From Pedobacter polysacchareus (GTDB taxonomy: Bacteria > Bacteroidota > Bacteroidia > Sphingobacteriales > Sphingobacteriaceae), in NCBI RefSeq assembly GCF_019802255.1, contig NZ_JAHYSS010000011.1, positions 31,216-95,215 on the forward strand: DNA of 64,000 nucleotides. Reading direction: 5' to 3'. Shown here in pieces: positions 44,676 through 52,759 of the stretch. The translations under genes were made by a program, and so were the position numbers. Each line of letters starts with the position of its first letter. The stretch's first letter is position 1. The notes beneath the pieces were generated by a model. It saw only the letters and a program-made list of their open reading frames with translations, searched no databases and was not told the DNA's origin.

Positions 44676-46196
44676 ATGAAGAGAATTTATAAAATGAGTA
44701 CCCTGGTGCTAGGGCTTACTATGGCCATTACCCAGCCGGTTTGCGCGCAGGAAGATCCGCAGAAAACCTTGATTCAGCGCCTGGATTCAATGTTTGTTGG
44801 CGCATCCGAAGGCCCATTACTGAAAAGTCTTGCAGCTGATTTTTCCGTTGGCGCCTATAGCCACCAAACGGCTGTCAGCTGTCTAAAAACAATAGCTTCC
44901 CGTTATTCATGCGACTCCATTCGCCTGAAAGGGGTACAGGAAATCGGGGGGAAGCAGCAGCTTCGTTTACAGCTCTATCCAAAAGGAAAAGTGCCGGTGG
45001 AGACTGCCGCGTATGTCAATAAAGAGTTTAAATTATTGTACCTGGATCTTTTTGATCAGCTGTATGGGATGAACAGGTATCAGACCTCGAAGTTAGTCGC
45101 CAAAATCCCATTTGAAACAGAACATGGTTCCATTATTTTGAAGGTAAAAATTAATGGCAGTCGGCAGCCTTTAAGGTTGTTATTTGATACGGGAGCGGAT
45201 GGTATTGCGCTTAAATCATCGCTTGCAGACAGCATAGGTATAAAGCACAGTGCTGAGCAGAATGCATCGGTAGTAGGTGGTCAGATGAAAATCAAAATCT
45301 CAGAAGGAAATGTGCTGCATTTCGGTGATTTTGAATGGAAAGACCAGCGAATCGCCCTATTTGAAGAGCTGGGGAAAGGTACGGACGGCATCATCGGAAA
45401 TGGACTGGCCAAAAGATACATCACGAAGGTAGATTTCGATTTGAAGGAAATTTACTTATATGATTATGGTGATTACAAATATCCACAAGCGGGTGTTGCA
45501 GTGCCGGTGAGCGTACCATCAGGATTGTTTATCATCCCTGGTGTATTGGGCATCGTCCCTGGACAAAGTTTTCCAGGCAGCTTTGTTTTTGATAGTGGCG
45601 CAGCTTACCAGTTGATTTGCTTTCGCCCTTTTGTGAAGCAAAACCGGTTATTGGTAGGGGGCTTTAAACCTGAATACCATAGCAGTACGACCAGTATGGG
45701 TATCAGCACGCCTACTTTTAGTGGGAAAGCAGCGACTTTCGCCTTTTCTAAAATGCCGGAAATCAAGAATATGCCCATTTCCTTAATGGCTGGCGGTGGA
45801 CAAAGCGAAGATTGGAAGCCTGGTTTTGACGGATCAATAGGAATAAGATTGATCAGTAGGTATAATTTCACGATTAACCTGCAGCGTAAAGAAATCTATT
45901 TCAGCCCTAATCAGAGTTATGCCTTTCCTTATGATTTCTCCATTGGCGGCTACCTGTTTGGCTTTGATCTGGATGGGAGTTTATGGGTACAAGGACTGGT
46001 TGCCCCAGAAAATCCAAAGATCAGTTTAAAAGCTGGAATGAAAGTGAGCAGCATTAACGGTTTATCCGCCGAAAAACTATTGAAAGATCCTAAACTGCTC
46101 CCTAAAATACTGGAACAGGCAGATGGAACAAAATATACAGTTGAAAGTCAGCAGGGAGGGAAGCTCATCAAAGACATCCTGCTTAAAACCTATTAA
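44676..46196 (+). CDS. Retropepsin-like aspartyl protease with C-terminal PDZ-like domain
   Basis: 506 aa with a signal peptide (near PVCAQE). Two aspartyl active-site motifs are present in one chain: Asp171 in 'LLFDTGADGIALK' and Asp306 in 'FVFDSGAAYQLI', each followed by hydrophobic-hydrophobic-Gly elements ('DGIIGNGL', 'DGSIGIRLI'). It can therefore form a pepsin-like two-lobed site without dimerising. The last 80 residues ('LWVQGLVAPENPKISLKAGMKVSSINGLSAEKLL') resemble a PDZ fold. The N-terminal 150 residues are unassigned. Peptide cleavage in the periplasm is the likely role, next to an uptake complex without glycosidases. Confidence 0.82.
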   Translation: MKRIYKMSTLVLGLTMAITQPVCAQEDPQKTLIQRLDSMFVGASEGPLLKSLAADFSVGAYSHQTAVSCLKTIASRYSCDSIRLKGVQEIGGKQQLRLQLYPKGKVPVETAAYVNKEFKLLYLDLFDQLYGMNRYQTSKLVAKIPFETEHGSIILKVKINGSRQPLRLLFDTGADGIALKSSLADSIGIKHSAEQNASVVGGQMKIKISEGNVLHFGDFEWKDQRIALFEELGKGTDGIIGNGLAKRYITKVDFDLKEIYLYDYGDYKYPQAGVAVPVSVPSGLFIIPGVLGIVPGQSFPGSFVFDSGAAYQLICFRPFVKQNRLLVGGFKPEYHSSTTSMGISTPTFSGKAATFAFSKMPEIKNMPISLMAGGGQSEDWKPGFDGSIGIRLISRYNFTINLQRKEIYFSPNQSYAFPYDFSIGGYLFGFDLDGSLWVQGLVAPENPKISLKAGMKVSSINGLSAEKLLKDPKLLPKILEQADGTKYTVESQQGGKLIKDILLKTY

Positions 46197-46222
46197 GAAA
46201 CCGATAAAACCAACATATATTC

Positions 46223-47389
46223 ATGAAAACAATTAAATATTATGGCTTATTGCTGTTGCTTTTGTGCAGCAGTGCGGCTACTCAGGCCCAGCTGAAGACT
46301 GATGGTCAGTTTGTAAAAGTAAACAGCTGGCAGTCCTTATTGGATCTGGCTAAAAAAGAACATAAAATGATCTTTATTGATAGCTATTTTGTAGGCTGTC
46401 ATCCTTGTAAACAAATGGATGATGAGGTATTTCCTTTGTCAGACGTTATACAACAGATGAAAGAGAATTTTGTCAGCGTAAAGATCGACTTTATGGTAGA
46501 AGAACTGGGTAAAGCCCTCCAGGTTAAATATGCGGTAACCGGTTTCCCAACTTTTCTAATTCTGGATGAGAATGGACAGCTGGTTTCCAGATTCTCTGGT
46601 TACCAGGAGGCCGATGTATTTCAAAAAAGATTAGCAGAGGCAAAGATCAAAGCTAAAAAAGGAGAGTTGATGACAGGTTTTAGTGGGAAGCTGGAAGTTG
46701 CTCATCCGGAGTTTTATACCCAGATGTTTAGCGCCAGAAAGCCAATGGTTCCTCAGGATATGGTTAATTATTTAGCTCAGAACAAAGATGTTTTAAAGGA
46801 AGAGCAGGCGGTGCCTTTTCTGATGATGAAAAGTATCAATCCGGAGTGGAACGCTTACTTCCTGGAGCATTATGCGGAGTTTGAAAGCAAATACGGCCAG
46901 GATCTGGCTTCAGGTAAATGTGCAGCCATCATCAATTCCAGGTTAAAAGGGATCGGAGGAAAAGTGGATGCACAGGCTTTTGAAGCATTTTTGAAAACAG
47001 TTAGACCGTATTATTCGGATGCCAGATGGCCTTATGCCAAACTGGACATCGCCGAAGGCTATTATTATAATCTGCATAAAGACCACAAATCCTTCTTCAA
47101 ATATGCAGCGGCCAACTTTAATGATGATTCGAATAAAGTGAGGTATATGGCAATGTATTTGAATCAGCCGAAGGTGGATGAAGAGGAAAAGCAATTGTTC
47201 GCGAAATGGATGAAATTGGTAGTTACTGCAGATGCGACTTATGAGGTATTGAATACTGCGAGTAGTATAATGATGGCGCAAAAGGATGTGCAGCAGGCCA
47301 AAATCTACGCAGGATGGGGATTGAAAAAAGCCGCGGCACTTAAAAAAAGCGACCGATACTTTAAAGAGATCCTGGAGCAGTCAAAATAA
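46223..47389 (+). CDS. Thioredoxin-fold protein with CHPC active site
   Basis: 388 aa with a signal peptide (near ATQAQ). The thioredoxin domain (about 30-140) reads 'WQSLLDLAKKEHKMIFIDSYFVGCHPCKQMDDEVF', with Cys59-His-Pro-Cys62 as in oxidising DsbA-like or DsbD-gamma-like sites, and the cis-Pro 'VTGFPTFLILD'. A helical C-terminal half (about 165-385) is unassigned. Only 26 bp after the protease gene. The pairing of CGPC (TlpA) and CHPC proteins in one locus suggests disulfide handling of imported or secreted substrate. Confidence 0.87.
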   Translation: MKTIKYYGLLLLLLCSSAATQAQLKTDGQFVKVNSWQSLLDLAKKEHKMIFIDSYFVGCHPCKQMDDEVFPLSDVIQQMKENFVSVKIDFMVEELGKALQVKYAVTGFPTFLILDENGQLVSRFSGYQEADVFQKRLAEAKIKAKKGELMTGFSGKLEVAHPEFYTQMFSARKPMVPQDMVNYLAQNKDVLKEEQAVPFLMMKSINPEWNAYFLEHYAEFESKYGQDLASGKCAAIINSRLKGIGGKVDAQAFEAFLKTVRPYYSDARWPYAKLDIAEGYYYNLHKDHKSFFKYAAANFNDDSNKVRYMAMYLNQPKVDEEEKQLFAKWMKLVVTADATYEVLNTASSIMMAQKDVQQAKIYAGWGLKKAAALKKSDRYFKEILEQSK

Positions 47390-47412
47390 GTTGATGTTTG
47401 AGATGAGCAAAC

Positions 47413-47445
47413 GCCCTTGGTATCGGTTGTTATCAGGGGCTTTTG
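47413..47445. terminator. Terminator of the SusCD/thioredoxin locus
   Basis: GCCCTTGGTA pairs with TATCAGGGGC (two G-T pairs) around an 8-nt loop, followed by TTTT. It lies between the convergent genes ending at 47389 (+) and 47481 (-). Confidence 0.75.
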
Positions 47446-47480
47446 CTTTTCTTTTAGTAGTGGTTTGATAATATATTGAA

Positions 47481-48176
47481 TTATCTGCCGAAAACACCAG
47501 GGAAACGGTAACGGTGCTCATCGATAAGAACGGCGAGTCGGTAGTTTTCTTCTGAGTCGATTGCCAGATTCTCAATATCATCGATACTATAAGAAAAAGG
47601 ATTTTTGCCTACTTTTCTATTGCCGTTAGCAAGGAAAGTACTGCGGTTGAAAATATGTAAAATTCCATCTTCAACAAAGGTATTGGGGCGATCTTCGCGC
47701 ATCATATTCTTGTCGCTGTCGTAAAGTCTACGATTCATTGCTTTGATGGTAAAAAGAGAATCATAACGACTGTCCTCGGGGTCAAGGACATATCTGTGAT
47801 AGTTTTCGATTGCATTTTGGATGGTTTGCTGCCTTAGGAAAGGAAAAATCGGCCCAAGTTGAAGAATATGTTCCGTTTCCACATGTTCGAGCATCGCAGT
47901 GGTGACCTTGTCGGAGGTCAGCTCCAATTCGATTTCCTGAGGTTCTGACCGATAAACATCAATCACTTTGATTTTGCCATAGCGGGAGTAATGGTCTTTA
48001 ATTCTTCCGGCATCCGTGTTGATGATAATCTTTCCAATCTGCGGAATTGCTTCGAGCTTATCAACCATCAGACTATAAAGCATATTCCGTGAAATATGTT
48101 CGAAATGTCTGTTGGGAAAAAAATATCCGGCCACCTCAGGGATAGAAATGATTGCCGTTAATGAATAATTACTCAT
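47481..48176 (-). CDS. Acylneuraminate cytidylyltransferase-like (NeuA fold) protein, degenerate
   Basis: 231 aa from ATG 48176; the longer frame to 48239 adds a non-conserved leader. Segments follow CMP-sialate synthetase order: 'GKIIINTDAGRIKDHY' (as in 'vIVsTDseeI'), 'HILQLGPIFPFLRQQTIQNAIENY' (as in 'vllLqPTsPLR..dI'), 'YDSLFTIKAMNRRLYD', 'FVEDGILHIFNRSTFL' (as in 'NGaiYi') and 'ENLAIDSEENYRLA' (as in 'idIDte.D...A'). The N-terminal CTP-binding R-x-G-S-K loop is replaced by 'ISIPEVAGYFFPNRHF', so normal catalysis is doubtful. No nonulosonate synthesis genes are nearby. Confidence 0.6.
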   Translation of the reverse strand: MSNYSLTAIISIPEVAGYFFPNRHFEHISRNMLYSLMVDKLEAIPQIGKIIINTDAGRIKDHYSRYGKIKVIDVYRSEPQEIELELTSDKVTTAMLEHVETEHILQLGPIFPFLRQQTIQNAIENYHRYVLDPEDSRYDSLFTIKAMNRRLYDSDKNMMREDRPNTFVEDGILHIFNRSTFLANGNRKVGKNPFSYSIDDIENLAIDSEENYRLAVLIDEHRYRFPGVFGR

Positions 48177-48330
48177 CTTTTGAATGGTTCTTTGATTTAT
48201 AAACTCAATGTTACACATAAATAGGAAATTTGTTTCCATAGTTTTTAATAATTTTTTGTTTGAAACAATCTAGTAAGCAGGATGTTAAAGTTGGAAGAAA
48301 CAGGAAGTATTCTTAAATTCTATAGATACC

Positions 48331-48978
48331 ATGGAAAAAAGTCAAAACGTTAACGATCCAGGAGCTTCACATGTACCCGCTCAGGAAATAGGGTCGAAAA
48401 TGGATGCTGTCGAAAAGATAGAGTTGAGTTCCGAAGCTGAAGCTATTCATTTTTTTAAAATTGTTAAGGACCGTCTGCTGGATGTGAATCGCTGGGCCGA
48501 ATTTGCTGGCGGAGCTTCCTCAGATTTTTACCTTACTGATGCGAATGGCCTTGCTGTTCATCGTAAGGCCACTGATGGAGATCGAATTAAAATTGACATC
48601 CCCGGGCCGGGAACAAAAACTGGCAGTGGATACGATTGGGTGACAATTGAAAAAATTAAATCGGAGATTATAGGTGATGCTGAAGTCTTAAGTATGACGG
48701 CCAGGCCATCCGATAATCCTTTAAATAAGGAGGAGGATACGGCACATTTTTTAACTGACCAAGCTACTTCCACTTTTCAAGTGAAGCGTATTGGCCGCAC
48801 CATTTATGCTGAAGAACATGGCAGGAATGAGGTTCCTAATACAGACACAGAGCATCCTTTGGATAATGTGCGTAATACTTTTGTTGGCTGGGGTGCTAAA
48901 ATCGGATTCTCTTATCCACAATGGAAAGCCTTAGTTAAGGGGCTGCTGAATCATGATAGCCCTTATCAGCGCAGTTAA
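48331..48978 (+). CDS. Conserved hypothetical soluble protein
   Basis: 215 aa, no signal peptide, mixed alpha/beta. Features seen are an acidic N-terminus, 'WAEFAGGASSDFYLTD', a 'DRIKIDIPGPGTKTGSGYDWVTIEKI' strand pair and a C-terminal 'GWGAKIGFSYPQWKALVKGLL'. The composition resembles polyketide-cyclase/SRPBCC-type small-molecule binding proteins, but no firm assignment is possible. It precedes the DUF4142 gene by 24 bp, so the two are likely co-transcribed. Confidence 0.7.
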   Translation: MEKSQNVNDPGASHVPAQEIGSKMDAVEKIELSSEAEAIHFFKIVKDRLLDVNRWAEFAGGASSDFYLTDANGLAVHRKATDGDRIKIDIPGPGTKTGSGYDWVTIEKIKSEIIGDAEVLSMTARPSDNPLNKEEDTAHFLTDQATSTFQVKRIGRTIYAEEHGRNEVPNTDTEHPLDNVRNTFVGWGAKIGFSYPQWKALVKGLLNHDSPYQRS

Positions 48979-49002
48979 TTTAAAATCTATAATTATTCAC
49001 TT

Positions 49003-49641
49003 ATGAAAAAGTATTGGAGAAATTTGTTGCCTGTCTTTCTACTGATTGGAATGCAGGCCTGTAGCCATGCGGATAGAAATGGGAGAGATGAAGCTGCTAC
49101 AGGAGTAGTAGATTCCTTGAGCGATACTACCCTCAGGGCAAAGGCGATTACTGCAGATGTGGATGTAAATGGCGATGGGAAAATGTTTGTCTTAAATGCG
49201 TCAACAGCGGAGCTCCTGGAGATCGAAGCAGCTAATTTGGCGATGAATAAAAGTAAAGATAAACAAGTAAAAGATTTTGCTGCAAGGATCTTAAAGGACC
49301 ATAAGCTCGCTAATGAAGAGCTTAATCGAATCGCTAACGCAAAAGGAATTCAATTGGTGCAAGCCTTATCTGGAAAAGCAGAAGGAGATTTGAAAGTGTT
49401 GAATACATTGGCTAATCGGGAATTTGATTTACAATACATACGTATGATGATAGATCAGCAACAGAAAACCATGCAGCTTTTTACAGATGGCTTAGGCTTA
49501 GCTGATCCGGAACTAAAGGAATTTTCAGTTAAAATCCGTCCATTGATTGAACAGCATTATAAAAGGGCGCTGGAGATTGGTAAACACTTAAATATCAGTA
49601 ATGCTAATAATGGAGATGATTTGTTAGGAATAAGCCCGTAA
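49003..49641 (+). CDS. DUF4142 lipoprotein
   Basis: 212 aa. Lipoprotein signal 'LLIGMQACSHADRN'. The DUF4142 helical bundle spans about residues 58-195 ('KMFVLNASTAELLEIEAANLAMNKSKDKQVKDFAARILKDHKLANEELNRIANAKGI', later 'LIEQHYKRALEIGKHL'). The family has a ferritin-like four-helix layout with conserved His but an unestablished role; stress or envelope functions are often proposed. Converges with the AlkB gene across 23 bp. Confidence 0.87.
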   Translation: MKKYWRNLLPVFLLIGMQACSHADRNGRDEAATGVVDSLSDTTLRAKAITADVDVNGDGKMFVLNASTAELLEIEAANLAMNKSKDKQVKDFAARILKDHKLANEELNRIANAKGIQLVQALSGKAEGDLKVLNTLANREFDLQYIRMMIDQQQKTMQLFTDGLGLADPELKEFSVKIRPLIEQHYKRALEIGKHLNISNANNGDDLLGISP

Positions 49642-49664
49642 ATTGGGGAGATCTTTTTAAAGAA

Positions 49665-50291
49665 TTAATATCGCGGAGCACCAGTTTGTTGGTAAGATTC
49701 AGAAATTCGAAATGTTAAGTTGATTCTCGGGCCAATATCCCTGGCGGTTTTTGGGATATGGTGCTCATAATGCTGCTGCATGGTTTCTCCCATGAGCAGC
49801 AAACTTCCATGAGTGAGTGGGATATCCAGTGGCGGAATGTTCTTTGTTGATTTATGACGAACCTTAAAAATCCTGGTGTCACCAAAGGTAACTGAAGCAA
49901 TGTGATGGTGTTTGCCATCTGCCGGAAGGTGATCACTATGCCAGGAGACGGAATCCTTGCCGTTTCTATACAGGTTTAAAAGCACACGGTCAAAACTGAT
50001 TTCTGTGACTTTTTCTATTGATGCTTTGATTTCCAGTAATGCTGGTGACCATTCCAGTCCATTTTCTCCTCCATAGTAAGCGGTTAACCGGGGATCTAAG
50101 ACTATTTTATCGTACATCTTCCGCATGCGCTGCTGCCAGGGCGCTTCTCTAAAAAGCGTTTTAAAATAGCTGTCTGCTTCAGTCTTACTGAAAAAATGCT
50201 GCCAAAGCCGCAATTCTGTATCAGGTAAGTTGAAGTCAATATACTTTTTAATACCTCCGTTAAATAGTGCTGTTTCTTCAAAAAGGTTCAT
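49665..50291 (-). CDS. AlkB-like Fe(II)/2-oxoglutarate dioxygenase
   Basis: 208 aa. The double-stranded beta-helix core shows the iron ligands HxD in 'VSWHSDHLPADG' and a distal His in 'MGETMQQHYEHHIPK', plus the 2-oxoglutarate Arg pair in 'GPRINLTFR'. 'LLNLYRNGKDSVSWHSD' is typical of the AlkB/ABH2 branch that demethylates alkylated DNA bases. No ada gene is adjacent. The mRNA is probably leaderless: a TAGATTTG box ends 4 nt before the ATG. Confidence 0.92.
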   Translation of the reverse strand: MNLFEETALFNGGIKKYIDFNLPDTELRLWQHFFSKTEADSYFKTLFREAPWQQRMRKMYDKIVLDPRLTAYYGGENGLEWSPALLEIKASIEKVTEISFDRVLLNLYRNGKDSVSWHSDHLPADGKHHHIASVTFGDTRIFKVRHKSTKNIPPLDIPLTHGSLLLMGETMQQHYEHHIPKTARDIGPRINLTFRISESYQQTGAPRY

Positions 50292-50295
50292 GATA

Positions 50296-50303
50296 CAAAT
50301 CTA
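50296..50303 (-). promoter_or_regulatory. -7 promoter element (TAGATTTG) directly before the alkB-like start
   Basis: Exact TAnnTTTG on the minus strand, four bases from the ATG at 50291. Implies a transcript starting at or within the first codons. No clear -33 element. Confidence 0.5.
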
Positions 50304-50644
50304 TGAAAACTTAGATGTAAACTAAAAATATTAGTAAATAATATAGGATGAACAACTGCTTCTTGTTGAGTATGCCAAAATAAAGGATATGATTCCTTAG
50401 TTTTTAGGTTTGCTATTGATTTTAGTGTTCATTATTATGATGCTGCTGTCTTGAAAAATTGTTAGCGACAAAAGTGATCATTATATTGGATGTAAATGGG
50501 TTTACAGATAACCCTTACGATACAAAATTTCCAATATACATTTACTGGGGGATTGTTTAATTTTACTTGATTTAAGCGAAGGAATTCGTATTATCGTAAT
50601 GATTAACGTCACTGTGGCATCTAACAAGAAATTATAAAAAAAAT
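50304..50644. other. A+T-rich gap without a gene
   Basis: About 340 bp between the divergent AlkB-like gene and the 450-aa gene. No open frame with coding character, hairpin terminator or RNA motif was found. It presumably holds the promoter of the gene at 50645. It also marks the point where the sequence becomes more A+T-rich. Confidence 0.5.
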
Positions 50645-51997
50645 ATGGGACTATTTGATTTGTTCAAAAAAAAAGAAACTAAGGAGACGCTAAAGTCTGA
50701 GATACCAAAAACTGAGCTGTTTTCATTTATAAGCATATACAACGAATATATTGTACGATTTATAGAGATGCAGCAACAAGGGAATTTTGCACCTATTTCA
50801 GCATATCAGAATGCGAATGCTGAAATTATTGGTTTTCTTTATTTTTATTCAGGAGATGATGATTCTTATTCTCTTTCTGCCCAAGAAGTAATCCATAAAA
50901 TGGAAAGTAATTTTGAACAAAAGATAGCCAATAACGAAATAAATTCCTATACAATTTTTTATCATTCTCAATTTGCATATGACGACAATCATAAACTTGC
51001 AACTTCTGAAGATGAACTTAAGGCAATAAGCATTTCTTATCACTTTAAAAATGGGAAAAAAGGTACAATAGGACTTCCTTACTCCTATGAAAACGATGAA
51101 ATAACGTATAAAGGGTTTAAAGATTTTAGTAAGGAAGAGAATGATCTCATTTTTAGAAAAGCGCTCAATGACAATAAGAATTATTTCCAACATAGGGAAG
51201 AAGTAAAATCACCAGTAGTTGAAAATGAAATTGGCTTAAAGATTAAGAAATCAAATAGCACCGATTTGAATAATACCTGGGCTGGAATATTTGGCTTTGA
51301 TAGTTATGAAAAACCAGGCGGAGATGAGGTATTAAAAGAACATTTCGCATTGGCTATAAAGAAGGGTGTTGTTATTGCCAAGGATAATGTTTCTATTTCT
51401 CAATTAGAATATGAAGATGTCATTTTGAAAGGCATTACTTTAGAGGGAAAGCCTATAGCTATTTTGCCCGTAATTAAAACAGAGAATGCAGTCGATGTGA
51501 TGAATAAGCAAATAACCGAATGGGAGAATGTTGACAATTTAGAAGCGATCATAATGGGTAGTGCCCGTGGTAATTTTGGAGTCATTTATCTTGCCACCGA
51601 TTATGCAGAAAATAAAGAAGTTTATCTTTCGAAAGAGGAATTGAATGTAAAAATTAGCGGAATTGCTTTTGTTTTAGACATGAGTATATTAGATAAATCA
51701 GAAGGAGCAGTCAAATTTAGTGATGACTTTACCATATATATGCCCAGTAAGGATTTACCTAATTATGCTTGTTTTGACTTTATAGGCCTGCTAGTAGACT
51801 ATAAAGAAACGAATTTACTTGAAGACGGTGGTTTAAAAGGTTATATTATGAAGGTTCAACTTGCTGCAAATCCAGATATAAAAGACTCATTTACAATCGA
51901 TATTTTCGTGTCTGAAGCGAATATGAGATTTAAAGAATTTACAAAAGGAATGAAATTAGCTGGAATGTTTCAAATGCAAGGACACTTAGTAGAATAA
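50645..51997 (+). CDS. Unrecognised 450-aa cytosolic protein
   Basis: The start 'MGLFDLFKKKE' is an amphipathic-basic leader common in bacterial cytosolic accessory proteins. There is no signal peptide or TM. Three blocks can be seen: residues 20-180 (acidic, 'YFYSGDDDSYSLSAQEVIHKMESNF'), 200-340 ('GGDEVLKEHFALAIKKGVVIAKDNVSISQLEYEDVILKG...GSARGNFGVIYLATDYAENKEVYL'), and 345-450 (strand-rich, 'MKVQLAANPDIKDSFTIDIFVSEANMRFKEFTKGMKLAGMFQMQG'). No family is recognised. Codon use is more A+T-rich than in the first 50 kb. Possible operon with the membrane protein 57 bp downstream. Confidence 0.7.
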   Translation: MGLFDLFKKKETKETLKSEIPKTELFSFISIYNEYIVRFIEMQQQGNFAPISAYQNANAEIIGFLYFYSGDDDSYSLSAQEVIHKMESNFEQKIANNEINSYTIFYHSQFAYDDNHKLATSEDELKAISISYHFKNGKKGTIGLPYSYENDEITYKGFKDFSKEENDLIFRKALNDNKNYFQHREEVKSPVVENEIGLKIKKSNSTDLNNTWAGIFGFDSYEKPGGDEVLKEHFALAIKKGVVIAKDNVSISQLEYEDVILKGITLEGKPIAILPVIKTENAVDVMNKQITEWENVDNLEAIIMGSARGNFGVIYLATDYAENKEVYLSKEELNVKISGIAFVLDMSILDKSEGAVKFSDDFTIYMPSKDLPNYACFDFIGLLVDYKETNLLEDGGLKGYIMKVQLAANPDIKDSFTIDIFVSEANMRFKEFTKGMKLAGMFQMQGHLVE

Positions 51998-52054
51998 CAA
52001 ACAAGTGGATACAGCAACAAAAAAACACATGGATCATTCCATAATTGAGATTTC

Positions 52055-52759
52055 ATGAAGAGAATATTTGAAAAAAAACCAGTCTTATTCTTTGTTATTC
52101 CGCTTGTCATTTTCTTTTTAATAGGATGTGCATTGCTTTATTTCGCAGTGCTTAAAGTTGAACTGATTCCATTTTATGGCTGGATTCTCATTGGAGCTTT
52201 TATCATCATCCCAATGTTATTGATATATGGGTTTGTATTTGGTTTTAGCCCTGGTAAAGCTGTAGCGTCCAATAGAAATCAATTGGCTTTCAGTCCGGAT
52301 GGTATTAATTTCGAAATGGTGTTATTTGACTGTTCTTGTTTCATCAAATGGAATAGCATTGATACCATTATTTATTCGGATTCCAGGAATGAGGATTACG
52401 CTGAGTATATCATTTTTGTCAACGAATTACCAATATGTATTCAAAAGGAAAACCCATGGTGGCCAAATAGGTTATTTCCTTACCAGCAAAAACACCATAA
52501 AATAAGGATAAAAAGTGATGCGGTAAATTTTAAAGCTCTACCTGATCAATTGGAAAAGTACTTACGATCGAAAGTTAGTTTTGAATTTAAAGACAGCAGA
52601 AAAGGGACTTTAATAGATTCTAAAACATTTATTGAAGGAAATATACAGACGACTACAGAACACTGGAAGCCAACACGTAATTATGAGCCTTTTGAAATGA
52701 TATACGACAAGTATAACCGAACAGTTCATGATATTGAAAAACGGGACGGTGCGATTTAG
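52055..52759 (+). CDS. Two-TM protein with PH-like cytosolic domain
   Basis: 234 aa. Two hydrophobic helices (residues about 10-30 and 38-62) are followed by a soluble domain: 'LAFSPDGINFEMVLFDCSCFIKWNSIDTIIYS', which has the 'pdGI...W..I' pattern of bacterial PH-like/STM3941 proteins. A polar tail of about 60 residues follows. Function unknown. Its last 4 bp overlap the stop of the convergent 345-aa gene. Same architecture as the protein at 1508, though the sequences are not close. Confidence 0.65.
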   Translation: MKRIFEKKPVLFFVIPLVIFFLIGCALLYFAVLKVELIPFYGWILIGAFIIIPMLLIYGFVFGFSPGKAVASNRNQLAFSPDGINFEMVLFDCSCFIKWNSIDTIIYSDSRNEDYAEYIIFVNELPICIQKENPWWPNRLFPYQQKHHKIRIKSDAVNFKALPDQLEKYLRSKVSFEFKDSRKGTLIDSKTFIEGNIQTTTEHWKPTRNYEPFEMIYDKYNRTVHDIEKRDGAI

